From Clostridiaceae bacterium Marseille-Q4145 (GTDB lineage Bacteria; Bacillota; Clostridia; Lachnospirales; Lachnospiraceae), in NCBI GenBank assembly GCA_018223365.1, contig JAGTTP010000001.1, forward strand, positions 930,001 through 994,000: a stretch of DNA of 64,000 nt, in the 5' to 3' direction. Below the pieces are notes generated by a model. It made no database searches. It was not told where the DNA came from and saw only the letters and a program-made list of their open reading frames with translations. The translations under genes were made by a program, and so were the position numbers. Shown here piece after piece: positions 25,784 through 34,325 of the stretch (its first letter is position 1; each line of letters begins with the position of its first letter).

Positions 25784-26182
25784 ATGAGCGAAAAAAATGA
25801 TTTTATACAATTACCACCGATCAAAAAAGACACACCATCCGAAGTGGTTTCAATGATCTGGCAATATTTGAAATTACCTGAGGAATCCAGAACGAGAGTT
25901 AAGGCAGATTTAATTGATGTACATGAGAATTGTGGAAAAGAAAATTTTCAGATTCCCGACCTTTATGACATTGTTCCTGAAGAGGAAATCGCAGAATTTG
26001 AGGATATCATGCGTAAGATCATAACGGGAATTATCTCTGAGGCCAGTGGTATAGCCACCTGGGTGTATGTGCAGAAATATGAGAAACACAAAACTCTGGA
26101 TGAAATGTTGCAAGAATGGAAAGGGGCAAGCCAGTTTATTATTGTCATGGATACCTGGTTCGAAAAATTGATGGCGGAATAG
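25784..26182 (+). CDS. Hypothetical acidic protein
   Basis: A 132-aa soluble acidic protein. The ATG at 25784 is chosen because GGAGG is 8 nt upstream; an ATG at 25778 is too close. It begins MSEKNDFIQLPPIKKD and contains EEEIAEFEDIMRKIITGI. I do not recognise the family. It ends the likely par-rep operon. Confidence 0.65.
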   Translation: MSEKNDFIQLPPIKKDTPSEVVSMIWQYLKLPEESRTRVKADLIDVHENCGKENFQIPDLYDIVPEEEIAEFEDIMRKIITGIISEASGIATWVYVQKYEKHKTLDEMLQEWKGASQFIIVMDTWFEKLMAE

Positions 26183-26248
26183 TATGATGCTGTGATAGAA
26201 TGAAGAAAACGATTTGAAGTGCAAATCGGAAGTTAAAGGACAAAGCTT

Positions 26249-26416
26249 ATGAAAAGCAAAAAGATAATTATAGGAGTCACTATCGGAATAATCGCAACAA
26301 TACTTTGGAGCGTTGTTTTCATAAACTCATTAAACAGCATGGCTGGAATTGGAATATGTCTGGGTATATCTTTTGGTATATCTGGCAGTCTTATTTTTTC
26401 AAAAAAAGATAAGTGA
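26249..26416 (+). CDS. Small hydrophobic protein (55 aa)
   Basis: A 55-codon frame that begins MKSKKIIIGVTIGIIATILW, with a second hydrophobic stretch (about residues 31-50) and a charged KKDK end. AAAGGA lies about 9 nt before the ATG. Two membrane segments are likely. No family is recognised. It is short, so the call rests on the start site, charge pattern and lack of an alternative. Confidence 0.5.
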   Translation: MKSKKIIIGVTIGIIATILWSVVFINSLNSMAGIGICLGISFGISGSLIFSKKDK

Positions 26417-26544
26417 TGATACAACTTCAAGTTTTGAGGGATGACAAGCGGATCAGTATGATATTAATTGAAAATGCGTATATGGTTGATTGGTGTGTGC
26501 GGTAATATACTATATTCAGAAAAACTATTCAGGAGGGTGTTAGT

Positions 26545-28053
26545 GTGAGAAAATCAGATTGGGCAAAATGGTTGATCGTGATTCCGGCAATGCTAGGCAT
26601 TGTGTTGGTAACCTATGTGGATCGTACAACAGATATCTGGGGATTTGGTGCATTTATCTGCCAGCTGATTGCGATTTTAGAAGTGGCTTATGGTATGCGA
26701 ATCGCGATGCTAGCACAGAGTAGAAAGAAGTCCTACCGGTTAACACCGGAAGAACGACATGAGTATGCACAGTATTTATATGAGAAACAATATCAACGTT
26801 ACCCTGCTGTGGCGAATCAGATGCTTTTGGTTATGGCAAGGATGAGTATACTTCTTGACAATTATGAACGGGCTACACAGGAACTGGAAGATATTTGTAT
26901 AGATAAATTTAATCCGGCACAGTTGAAGGTGTATTATTACCTGAAAGTGGTTACAGCAGTAGTGGCAGGAGATACAGAAGGGCTTCAAGAGAGCCAGATG
27001 CGTTATGCAGGGATTCCGGATACTAAATGTGTATATCCGCCAGAAGCTGAGCTTGCTGAATGGATAGAGCAGAGAGATACAGTGCAGATGGTAGAAGCAC
27101 TGAAAAAGGTAGTGCCGGATAAGAAAGAGCATCCGGTACGGATCAGTGTCATTACTTTGATTCTTGCATATAGTACCTTCTTTTACGGATTGTGGTATGG
27201 TATAAACCGTGATATGGGATATGAAGTGAGATATCGTTTCGCAGAAATATCGATTGCTGTTATTACAATCAGTCTGGCGATTCTTTTAATCTGTGGAATC
27301 GTAAGCTTGTACAGACACAATTGCCAGGCATTATCCATACAGCCTGGTAAAAACAGAGTGGCATTAATAATCATTTTTGGAGCTGCTGCGATATTTACAC
27401 TTTTGATTATTGGAATGAGTGGTCTGAGTGTAGTGTTCGGAATGGATGGAGCGGAGACGGTGACTGGTCATGACAGCAAATATACGTATATAACCGTGCA
27501 GGAGGATTATGGCGGCGAGCGGAGATATCGAACCAATAATCTATTTATTATGCAGAGTATGGATGGTCTGTGGTGGTCTTCGGATTCTTCGGATATAATG
27601 GATGCTGAAGAAGATAACGAAGAATCATCGGATGCGGATACAGAGGATTCCCCAGTGACAGAAGATACTCAGAACGGAGATGTGGTAGAAGATTATGAGG
27701 CAGAAGGACAGCATGATGGTCTGACGATTCAGAATGCGATGCTGGCGGTCTATAATTATCTTCAGGAGAATAATGCACTTCAAAATATGGCATTCAGTTA
27801 CACTGCGAATGCAAAAGGAGAAATCTATGGTGTTGTCAGTGAAACGCAGGAAACAAAAGATGGTAATACGGTAAATGTAAAATATTGTCTGTATGACAAC
27901 GGGGCGAAGACGGATGCGGATGGTAATTCTTGCGAAGAACTGGTGTTAGAAAAAGTATATCCAGACGGTAATTACGAGACCGAATTGGTAGATTTTTATC
28001 TGGTAAATACGGATACGATGCAGGTGACAGATGAACAGAAGAATACGTGGTAA
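26545..28053 (+). CDS. Membrane protein with large acidic extracytoplasmic C-terminus
   Basis: A 502-aa protein from GTG (AGGAGG 8 nt upstream). Two N-terminal membrane segments (about 10-60) are followed by a soluble helical part (about 65-195) that looks TPR-like by eye. Three more hydrophobic segments cover about 200-310. An acidic stretch near 350-395 and a C-terminal domain of about 105 residues follow. No family is recognised. The layout (cytoplasmic helices, membrane core, exposed domain) suggests a sensor or envelope protein. Confidence 0.7.
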   Translation: MRKSDWAKWLIVIPAMLGIVLVTYVDRTTDIWGFGAFICQLIAILEVAYGMRIAMLAQSRKKSYRLTPEERHEYAQYLYEKQYQRYPAVANQMLLVMARMSILLDNYERATQELEDICIDKFNPAQLKVYYYLKVVTAVVAGDTEGLQESQMRYAGIPDTKCVYPPEAELAEWIEQRDTVQMVEALKKVVPDKKEHPVRISVITLILAYSTFFYGLWYGINRDMGYEVRYRFAEISIAVITISLAILLICGIVSLYRHNCQALSIQPGKNRVALIIIFGAAAIFTLLIIGMSGLSVVFGMDGAETVTGHDSKYTYITVQEDYGGERRYRTNNLFIMQSMDGLWWSSDSSDIMDAEEDNEESSDADTEDSPVTEDTQNGDVVEDYEAEGQHDGLTIQNAMLAVYNYLQENNALQNMAFSYTANAKGEIYGVVSETQETKDGNTVNVKYCLYDNGAKTDADGNSCEELVLEKVYPDGNYETELVDFYLVNTDTMQVTDEQKNTW

Positions 28054-28082
28054 AATAAATTCTGGGGAAGTAGGTGCATTAT

Positions 28083-28202
28083 ATGACAATGGGAGAAAGA
28101 ATAAAACAACTGCGAAGTGCAAATGGGTTTACACAAGAAATGCTTGCAGAAAAAATGAATGTGTCCCGTTCGGCGATTGCAAAATGGGAAGCGGCAAACT
28201 AA
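28083..28202 (+). pseudogene. Truncated XRE-family HTH regulator
   Basis: A 39-aa frame beginning MTMGERIKQLRSANGFTQE and containing VSRSAIAKWE, a canonical XRE helix-turn-helix that stops right after the recognition helix. XRE regulators usually continue for at least 25 more residues. The sequence after the stop (to 28242) ends RIEKSEFDELN in another frame, suggesting deletion or frameshift decay. Confidence 0.65.
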
Positions 28203-28272
28203 AATTATTCGGATTGAAAAATCGGAATTTGATGAATTAAACTAGATGGCAATTGATGGAGTAACAAGTTGT

Positions 28273-28716
28273 ATGAGAATTCGAGAAGTTAACAAAAATA
28301 AAAAGCAGTTTATATCATTATTGTTATTAGCTGATGAACAGGAGAGCATGGTTGATTGCTATCTTGAAAAAGGAACTATGTATGTGCTTGAAGACAATGA
28401 TGTAAAAGCTGAATGTGTTGTCACCGATGAAGGTAATGGAATACTTGAAATCAAGAATATCGCAGTCAATCCGGAAAATCAGGAAAAGGGCTATGGCAAA
28501 GCATTAATTGATTTTCTTGCCAATAAATATGCGGATGAATATTCTGTTTTGCAAGTTGGAACAGGTGACAGTCCATTGACGATACCATTTTATGAAAAAT
28601 GTGGATTTGTTCGTTCTCACAAGATTCCCAATTTCTTTACCGATAATTATGACCACCCAATTTATGAGGACGGTGTACAGCTAATAGATATGGTATATTT
28701 GCAAAGACATATATAA
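28273..28716 (+). CDS. GNAT family N-acetyltransferase (copy 1)
   Basis: Acetyl-CoA-dependent transferase, 147 aa from the ATG at 28273 (TGGAG 11 nt upstream; 28246 is an alternative). The acetyl-CoA motif A reads NQEKGYGKALIDFL and motif B contains FYEKCGFVRSH. A close paralog (by eye about 70% identical) lies on the other strand at 58172. The substrate is unknown. Both paralogs end with VYLQR. Confidence 0.85.
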   Translation: MRIREVNKNKKQFISLLLLADEQESMVDCYLEKGTMYVLEDNDVKAECVVTDEGNGILEIKNIAVNPENQEKGYGKALIDFLANKYADEYSVLQVGTGDSPLTIPFYEKCGFVRSHKIPNFFTDNYDHPIYEDGVQLIDMVYLQRHI

Positions 28717-28779
28717 TTTCCAGTTTGTATATATCTTTTAAAAGGTATATGATTAAGAAAAACGGCAGGAGGTATCTGA

Positions 28780-28989
28780 ATGAAAGCACATAAATATTGG
28801 TCTATCGGTGCACTGATTACAATGCTTGGAACTTTTTATACAGGTTATAAGGAATCAAAAGAAGGCCATAAGTACTTTGCAGCAAGTTCTTTGCTTTGCA
28901 TGATTATGGCTATTTATACAGGACACAAGATGATTTCTGGTAAAAGTAGGAAGAAAAAAGAAGTTTCAGTAGAGAGTGTTGAAGATTAA
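28780..28989 (+). CDS. Small two-segment membrane protein
   Basis: A 69-aa protein, MKAHKYWSIGALITMLGTFY at the start, then a second hydrophobic stretch (about 34-52) and a basic/acidic tail. CAGGAGG precedes the ATG. It may belong to the DUF6219 group (recalled, not checked). A perfect inverted repeat follows it. Confidence 0.65.
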   Translation: MKAHKYWSIGALITMLGTFYTGYKESKEGHKYFAASSLLCMIMAIYTGHKMISGKSRKKKEVSVESVED

Positions 28990-29005
28990 AAAACAGAATA
29001 TTTAA

Positions 29006-29053
29006 TCAATAACGCCGGTGCGGGATTTAGGTATCCAGTACCGGCGTTATTGA
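29006..29053. terminator. Perfect 14-bp inverted repeat between convergent genes
   Basis: TCAATAACGCCGGT (29006-29019) pairs exactly with ACCGGCGTTATTGA (29040-29053) around a 20-nt loop. It lies between convergent genes ending at 28989 and 29090. No strong T-tract is present on either strand, but position suggests a bidirectional terminator. Confidence 0.6.
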
Positions 29054-29089
29054 TTCCACAGGGGCTTGGGGGTGTAGCCACCAAATATA

Positions 29090-29743
29090 CTATTCGTTTT
29101 CTGCTTCGGCAAGTTTGGTAAGAATCCACTCCCGATTGATAACAATATCCTCATCATCGCGGAGATTCTTGAAATCATCGCAGTGTGAAGAAGCAAATGC
29201 ATACATATTGTCAATGTCAACTGCACCAGTGATCTCACCCTTATTAATGATTACAAGAATATTTGTTCCATCGTTGTCTACAGCAAAGCGCAGTTCATCA
29301 AATTCTATATCAGGATTATTTTTGAGAATAGAATCTGTCGCAAGTAATTTAACAAGTTCCATTACCCTGTCATCTTTACCTGCATCAAAGATCTGGATCT
29401 TTTCAATGAGCTGATTTGCTGATGTCACAATCCGGTTTAAGTACTTTTCGGTACGAAAATCAGCCAAAGCATTTTCTCCATAAAACATTTCATATGTCTT
29501 CTCTACTTCTGATTCAGGAACCAGATAAATCATGATAAGATCTTCCATCTGGTGATAGAGCGTAGGATAGTTTAAACGAAAGGTTTCCCCACAGTTAGGG
29601 CAGGTATAAAGGAAAATAGACTGATTAAGTACCTTCTCTTTCATTTCAGGATTCAGTACAGTATTAATGCTGTCCCAGACTTCAAATTCTCCCTCATGAT
29701 GACAGGAAGGGCAAGTGACCTTTTCCATATGATGTTTTGACAT
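29090..29743 (-). CDS. CpXC-domain zinc-ribbon protein
   Basis: A 217-aa protein whose N-terminal half has paired CPSC (about residue 10) and CPNC (about 48) motifs typical of the CpXC domain, probably binding a metal. The C-terminal half is acidic, ending ILTKLAEAENE. It is downstream of, and in the same direction as, an ImmA/IrrE peptidase and an XRE repressor, a common trio in integrated elements. Function unknown. Confidence 0.8.
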   Translation of the reverse strand: MSKHHMEKVTCPSCHHEGEFEVWDSINTVLNPEMKEKVLNQSIFLYTCPNCGETFRLNYPTLYHQMEDLIMIYLVPESEVEKTYEMFYGENALADFRTEKYLNRIVTSANQLIEKIQIFDAGKDDRVMELVKLLATDSILKNNPDIEFDELRFAVDNDGTNILVIINKGEITGAVDIDNMYAFASSHCDDFKNLRDDEDIVINREWILTKLAEAENE

Positions 29744-29808
29744 AAATAATCCCCCTTTCAGTGAGAAAAATCTATAGTTTTCTTATTGTAGAATACGCTT
29801 ATCCTTTA

Positions 29809-30324
29809 TTATTTCGCCAGAAAATTGCTTTGAATCTCCATCGGCATATGATAAGCCTGGCCTCGTTTTGTCAGGCTGTATAATTTAAAGCTCATGAGTT
29901 CCGGAGTTGCATTCAAAGAGCTGCAGAGTCCGAAATAATCCAGGTCCTCGTTCTGAACCATCTCTTCAATGTCTTCATCTTCAATAAGAAGATCGGCAGC
30001 AAACAGATTGGCCTGATATTCTGTATTATCCGTCATATTGTAGAGTGTATCATCTTGCATCGGAGCCATTTTCAGCTGGGAACGATGCAGGATGATATGT
30101 CCTAATTCATGGGCGGCAACGATCATCTTTTCTTCTTCTGAAAGGAAACTGCTGATCATGACATAGATCGTCTTGCAGCTCATAAAACAATATCCTTTCA
30201 GTGTCTTATATCTGGAAGTTTCCCCGACAACAATGTTCATTTGATCCATGATCTCAAATGGATCTCGGGTTCCATATTTCTTGATTAATTTCTTTGTTTC
30301 TGTATATATGTAAGTGTTTCTCAA
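29809..30324 (-). CDS. ImmA/IrrE family metallopeptidase
   Basis: A 171-aa zinc peptidase with the catalytic HELGHIILH (about residues 71-79) and the downstream ligand region TEYQANLFAADLLI. ImmA-type peptidases cleave the partner XRE repressor and so induce element genes. Here the partner is the adjacent repressor at 30417. The C-terminus may sense the inducing signal. Confidence 0.9.
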   Translation of the reverse strand: MRNTYIYTETKKLIKKYGTRDPFEIMDQMNIVVGETSRYKTLKGYCFMSCKTIYVMISSFLSEEEKMIVAAHELGHIILHRSQLKMAPMQDDTLYNMTDNTEYQANLFAADLLIEDEDIEEMVQNEDLDYFGLCSSLNATPELMSFKLYSLTKRGQAYHMPMEIQSNFLAK

Positions 30325-30416
30325 ATAAAATCACCTCAAAAGTAAAAAATAAAAGGGCAGAAATATCCTTGTAACTATAAGGTAACAGATTAGGTGTACA
30401 ATAATCCCGCCTTCTA

Positions 30417-30836
30417 TTATTTTTCCTCTTGGTTTTTCAGATATTTTTTCGGTGTAAATTTCTTTGCACGTCTTTTGGAATCCAGATAAAGGCTCTGGAT
30501 CTCATCCATAAAAGCTATTTTATCTTCGTCTGTCAGTGATCCACCGGCAAACATAGCTGCAGCCTGTTCCAAAATCTGCTGAGCCTGTCTGGCACCACGG
30601 TTACCAAACTGTTCGGATGCCTCTGTGATAAAAGCTTCATTCTCACTCATGAGATACGAAACATCACACTGTAATGCATCTGCCAGTTTCTGATACAGAA
30701 CATTTTGTTTTGGGAAACGTCCTTCTACTTCCCAGGATCGAATGGTCCTATATGAAACACCAACCATGCTGGCCAGTTCCTGCTGACTCATCTTTTTTTC
30801 TTTTCTTAATGATCTTACTTTTTCACCGAATGTCAT
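30417..30836 (-). CDS. XRE-family repressor (ImmR-like)
   Basis: A 139-aa repressor with N-terminal HTH (MTFGEKVRSLRKEKKMSQQE, VSYRTIRSWE). The ATG at 30836 is chosen because AGAGGT lies at proper distance; longer forms start inside it. The C-terminal half (about 70-139) is likely the dimer or peptidase target region. It faces the broken polymerase gene across a promoter with three operator-like repeats. Confidence 0.85.
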   Translation of the reverse strand: MTFGEKVRSLRKEKKMSQQELASMVGVSYRTIRSWEVEGRFPKQNVLYQKLADALQCDVSYLMSENEAFITEASEQFGNRGARQAQQILEQAAAMFAGGSLTDEDKIAFMDEIQSLYLDSKRRAKKFTPKKYLKNQEEK

Positions 30837-30895
30837 AAACATACCTCTTTCTAAGCCTTGTCTTATAAGTTTCATTAGCCGCTTCAAGGCAAAAC

Positions 30896-30990
30896 GGGAA
30901 ATGTGTCTCCTAAAAAATAAAAATTATTCTTGACAAAGGGAAATATCTCTCCTATAATGTGAATCACAGATAAGGGAAATATCTTTCCTA
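30896..30990 (+). promoter_or_regulatory. Consensus promoter with three operator repeats
   Basis: Promoter TTGACA (30930-30935), 17-bp spacer and TATAAT (30953-30958) is perfect consensus. Three copies of GGGAAATNTNTYTCCTA lie at 30896-30912, 30938-30954 (filling the spacer) and 30974-30990. The core GGAAA..TTTCC is a rough palindrome. The adjacent XRE repressor is the obvious binder: the middle site would block RNA polymerase and the first may control the repressor gene. Confidence 0.82.
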
Positions 30991-31032
30991 TAAGATACAC
31001 AATATTTCCTCTTTTGTCAATGAATATGTGGA

Positions 31033-31891
31033 ATGAATTTCCTATATTTTAAAGAAAACAGGAAGGATGCACAGTCATTGACAGTCAAAATGGGATACAT
31101 GTTACAAAAAGAGGAAAGACGTATGGGAGGTGACAATGTGAGTCAGGATCAGACTTCTATTATCTGTATTGATCTAAAGTCCTTTTATGCTTCTGTAGAA
31201 TGCGTAGAACGTGGACTGAATCCGTTTAAAGCAAACCTGGTGGTTGCAGATCCGACCAGATCAAAGTCAACAATCTGCCTGGCAATCACTCCGGCTATGA
31301 AGTCTCTTGGCATCAAGAACCGGTGCCGGATCCATGAGATGGGGCTATGAAACATGCCGGATGAGTGACATCAAGAACTATCATTCGGAGGAACACAGCC
31401 TTTCAAATGGTCAGGTGTTGATGCGAAATTATTCTTTTGAAGAAGCACTTGTAATCGTAAGGGAAATGACAGACAACCTGGCCCTGGATCTGTTTGAAAA
31501 AGGACTGGTGACAAGCTCTCTCACCTTATGGATCGCATATGACCACAGGTATGAGCATGAGGCATCCAAAGGAACCGTAAAACTCGAAAGAGAAAGTAAC
31601 AGTTCCAAAAAGATCATAGATGCAGTGGAAGATTTATATCTCAGGATTGCGGACAGATATACCGGAATTCGAAGAATCGAGGTGTGTGCGAACAGGGTTG
31701 CTCCTGAAACTTATGTGCAGTACAGCCTGTTTGATGATCCAAAACAGACCGATAAAGAACGGCATTTACAGGAAGCAGTATTGAATGTAAAGCAGCGTTA
31801 TGGAAAGAATGCGATCATGCGTGGATCTAACCTGCTAGAGTGTTCTACTTATCGAGAACGCAATGAACAAATAGGTGGTCACCGTGCTTAG
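31033..31891 (+). pseudogene. Y-family DNA polymerase (UmuC/DinB-like), internal deletion
   Basis: The first frame (likely GTG start at 31138 after GGGAGGTG) has the polymerase N-terminus with DLKSFYASVECVERGLNPF. It stops at 31350 after IKNRCRIHEMGL. The second frame (31307-31891) holds only the little-finger end (ETCRMSDIKNYHSEEHS, ENLL-type tail). The catalytic palm and fingers, about 200-250 residues, are missing and the frame is shifted. In related elements this gene precedes YolD, as here. Confidence 0.85.
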
Positions 31892-31905
31892 AGGAGGTGT
31901 AAAAA

Positions 31906-32499
31906 GTGCTGGCAAGTGCATATCAACCGTATTTATATTTATCAAGACCGGTTTCCAGGAGACATCCCATGGATGTAGGACGCAGGGCAAAACAGTTTGC
32001 TCCATTTGCGGCACTTCGTGGACTGGATGAAACGATCCGGCAACAGGAAATCATTTACGAATCGAAAAGAGATTTATCCGAAGAAAAGAAAAATGAGCTG
32101 GATATGAAATTAAGGATCCTGGCATATGGGATGAAGATACAGGCAACTTATTTTCAAAAATCCTGGAAGGATCCGTCAGTTGGCCAGTACCATACATTAT
32201 CCGGAACCGTAGAATTTTTTGATCCATCAGTCCACTTACTCTCTCCCGCTATTGCCTATGCTTCTGATGATGCCGGATCTGTAAAAAAGATTCCGTATTA
32301 TGAGGAGATCAAGGATCAGTTGGATGAAGATGAAGTGGTAACTGCAAAGGATTATGAGATCAAGGTTGGAGACAATTTCGATGTAAAGAGTGATTATACC
32401 GGTCTTACGATCCAGGATGACAGCAAAGTAAAAGTTACATTTCAGGAAGCAAAAGATACGGACGGGAATGATTTTTCTACCGATTATGCCAAGCGATGA
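31906..32499 (+). CDS. YolD-like protein fused to an Ig-like surface-protein fragment
   Basis: A 197-aa frame from GTG (GAGGAGG upstream). Residues 1-105 match YolD-like proteins (RRAKQFAPFAALRGLDE, GQYHTLSGTVEFFDPSVH), which accompany Y-family polymerases. From about 108 the sequence switches to acidic beta-rich text (DYEIKVGDNFDVKSDYTGL, TIQDDSKVKVTF) resembling a cell-surface Ig/MucBP-type repeat. YolD proteins normally end near the switch. It looks like a recombination chimera; its stability is unknown. Confidence 0.65.
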   Translation: MLASAYQPYLYLSRPVSRRHPMDVGRRAKQFAPFAALRGLDETIRQQEIIYESKRDLSEEKKNELDMKLRILAYGMKIQATYFQKSWKDPSVGQYHTLSGTVEFFDPSVHLLSPAIAYASDDAGSVKKIPYYEEIKDQLDEDEVVTAKDYEIKVGDNFDVKSDYTGLTIQDDSKVKVTFQEAKDTDGNDFSTDYAKR

Positions 32500-32553
32500 A
32501 AGCCGATACCAAAGTACCTAGATCAGGAAATGGAAAGAAAGCGGGGATAGAAT

Positions 32554-32861
32554 ATGCGAAGGTTAAAGTGTGAAAAAGAAACGATTATTCTGACTAATGA
32601 AGATGATGGATTCTATGATGTGTATACCTTCAATCAAACTTGCAGAAACGGTTACGAGGCTTTGCAGCGAAGTATCCGGATGATTGCTGGTTGAAAGGAG
32701 CTTCGGAGGATGGTAGTGAAACGTACATGATTAAAAAAGCGCGGTTATCATTGAATTTAAGACCACCCTATTCCAAGGATAGAATATCTGAAAAATCCCC
32801 AGAACTGTCTTATTTATATAAAAGCAATGATACTCGAAAGAACATCGGCCGGTCTTTGTAG
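32554..32861 (+). pseudogene. Frameshifted small element protein
   Basis: The frame from ATG 32554 (MRRLKCEKETIILTNEDDGF) runs into stop 32692, while the conserved continuation KRLRGFAAKYPDDC is in another frame from about 32640. Restoring one base near 32639 joins the two into a protein of the kind found after yolD in related elements (ends near LRPPYS). The tail from about 32800 is foreign and leads into the TnpV fragment. Function unknown. Confidence 0.55.
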
Positions 32862-33075
32862 TAGCCTGATTTTAAGCGAAAAGCTGTACCCGCACCTGTT
32901 GGAGATTGACCGGGCGGAGCAGGAACGGATGGACGCCATGCTGCCCCGGATGATGGAGGCGGCGGGTGTCACCGAGGAACTGAAAGCCTGTGACCCTATG
33001 CGCTGGGTGGGGCTGATGAACACGCTGAAAGCGCAGGCAGAGGAAATTATTCAAGATGAACTGATTTACAAATAG
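32827..33075 (+). pseudogene. Truncated TnpV (C-terminal fragment)
   Basis: An 82-codon frame whose residues from about 17 (LSEKLYPHLLEIDRAEQERM, WVGLMNTLKAQAEEI) match the C-terminal two-thirds of TnpV, a small transposon-encoded protein. The N-terminal part is lost at the joint with the preceding decayed gene. GC content rises sharply here, marking the left edge of a different segment. A complete TnpV lies at 40919. Confidence 0.75.
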
Positions 33076-33093
33076 TTTTTAGGCACAAGAAAG

Positions 33094-33127
33094 GCCGGGA
33101 TTTTGCTATCAAGCGGAAAATCCCGGC
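33094..33127. terminator. Bidirectional terminator between tnpV fragment and araC-type gene
   Basis: Perfect 11-bp stem GCCGGGATTTT (33094-33104) / AAAATCCCGGC (33117-33127), 12-nt loop, with T's on the right and A's on the left. It serves both convergent genes. Confidence 0.85.
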
Positions 33128-33134
33128 TTTGCTC

Positions 33135-34130
33135 TTATCGGTTTTCCAAATTCTTTGACCGCCGGTATTCCAGCGGCGATAGTCCAAACTGCTTTTTGAA
33201 CACGGCTGCAAATTTCCCTTGATTAGAGTATCCGACCTGTTCGGATATTTCGGCAATCGGACGCTTTGTGTCCGAAAGAAGCCTTGCGGCTTCGGTCATA
33301 CGGATTTCTCGCAGCCAGGTGGATATATTCTGTCCATATACGCCCCTAAAATAGTTTTTCAGACTGGTTTCACTGACCGAAAAGCGTTCTGCAATCTGCC
33401 GTACAGGAGTGTGCTGGCGAAGATCATCAGAGAGAATTTGCGCTGCCCTTTTTGCAATTTCAACCTGCGTTTCCGTGTAGAAGCCGCAGGTTTTCGGAGG
33501 CCGGATTTCCATGTTAAAAAGCCGGTGGAGAAGTTCAAGCGTATAGATTTGCAAATGGAAGGCAGAGGGCTTTTCAGATAGCCGCCAGAGTTTTTGAAAT
33601 ATATTTTCCAGCTCACTGTCCGCTCCGTTGATATATGTCTTATGGTTGCCACAATAATTTTCTTCCAGCGTAGGGAGGTCAAGTGAAAAAGATTTCAAAA
33701 GTTCACCGCAGGACTGTAAAAGAAGTGGCAGGTCAAAGTATATTTTTATGCCCTGATATTGCCGTGTGGGAAAGATATATTCTTTCTGTGCGGTCTGTTC
33801 ACTGACACAAAAATCATTTTCCTTCAGGTAAATGTAGGAGCCGTCATCCAGAAGCAATTCACTTCTGCCCGAAACGCAATAGTTAATCAGCAAAGGCTTT
33901 AGATTTGAATTTTCATCAGACTCCGGCCATACGGGAGCGTTTACAAAAATAAAAGCCAAAGTCAGACCCGGAAAGAGCGTATGGAATGTCATGCGGCCCG
34001 TGCCATCTGCCCGATCCAAAAGCAATGTGCTGCTATTTGGACTGTTTTTCAAGGTCACATCAGAAACAGCATCGCTGTTTTCTAAAATGTTGTATATCAT
34101 GTTACGCAACTGCTTCGCCCCTTTCATCAC
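33135..34130 (-). CDS. AraC-family transcriptional regulator
   Basis: A 331-aa regulator with a C-terminal double HTH (about 225-325): QTPVRQIAERFSVSE-like text (HTPVRQIAERFSVSETSLKN), then RLLSDTKRPIAEISEQVGYS and SPLEYRRS. The N-terminal 200 residues form the ligand-sensing part. ATG 34130 lacks a clear ribosome site; a TTG at 34109 after GAAAGGGG is a good alternative. It is divergent from the ECF/ABC operon and likely activates it, as AraC regulators of siderophore transporters do (YbtA-like); that is inference. Confidence 0.88.
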   Translation of the reverse strand: MMKGAKQLRNMIYNILENSDAVSDVTLKNSPNSSTLLLDRADGTGRMTFHTLFPGLTLAFIFVNAPVWPESDENSNLKPLLINYCVSGRSELLLDDGSYIYLKENDFCVSEQTAQKEYIFPTRQYQGIKIYFDLPLLLQSCGELLKSFSLDLPTLEENYCGNHKTYINGADSELENIFQKLWRLSEKPSAFHLQIYTLELLHRLFNMEIRPPKTCGFYTETQVEIAKRAAQILSDDLRQHTPVRQIAERFSVSETSLKNYFRGVYGQNISTWLREIRMTEAARLLSDTKRPIAEISEQVGYSNQGKFAAVFKKQFGLSPLEYRRSKNLENR

Positions 34131-34271
34131 GCAAAATCGCTGATATTATTATACCTGTGAGAAAACTCCCGGTCAATGGATATTCTGGCAGAGCGAAAAA
34201 ACTCCTTGCTATACGGGCTTAAAATACCGATATGTGCATAGAAGCACAGCTGAATTTATGCTATCATTAGG

Positions 34272-34291
34272 GTTAGTTAGCAAGAACTAAC
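34272..34291. promoter_or_regulatory. Inverted-repeat operator before the ECF/ABC operon
   Basis: GTTAGTT (34272-34278) and AACTAAC (34285-34291) form an inverted repeat with a 6-nt centre, right after a -10-like TATCAT (34262-34267). DtxR-family sites are TTAGG/CCTAA-rich palindromes, so the operon's DtxR protein is a candidate binder. The AraC regulator is the alternative. Confidence 0.55.
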
Positions 34292-34325
34292 AAAGACGAA
34301 AGTAATCATGTTAGGAGGTTTCGCA

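Noticed and set aside
29006..29053. Terminal inverted repeats of an insertion sequence.
   Set aside because: The arms are only 20 nt apart with no transposase between; a shared terminator or binding site is simpler.
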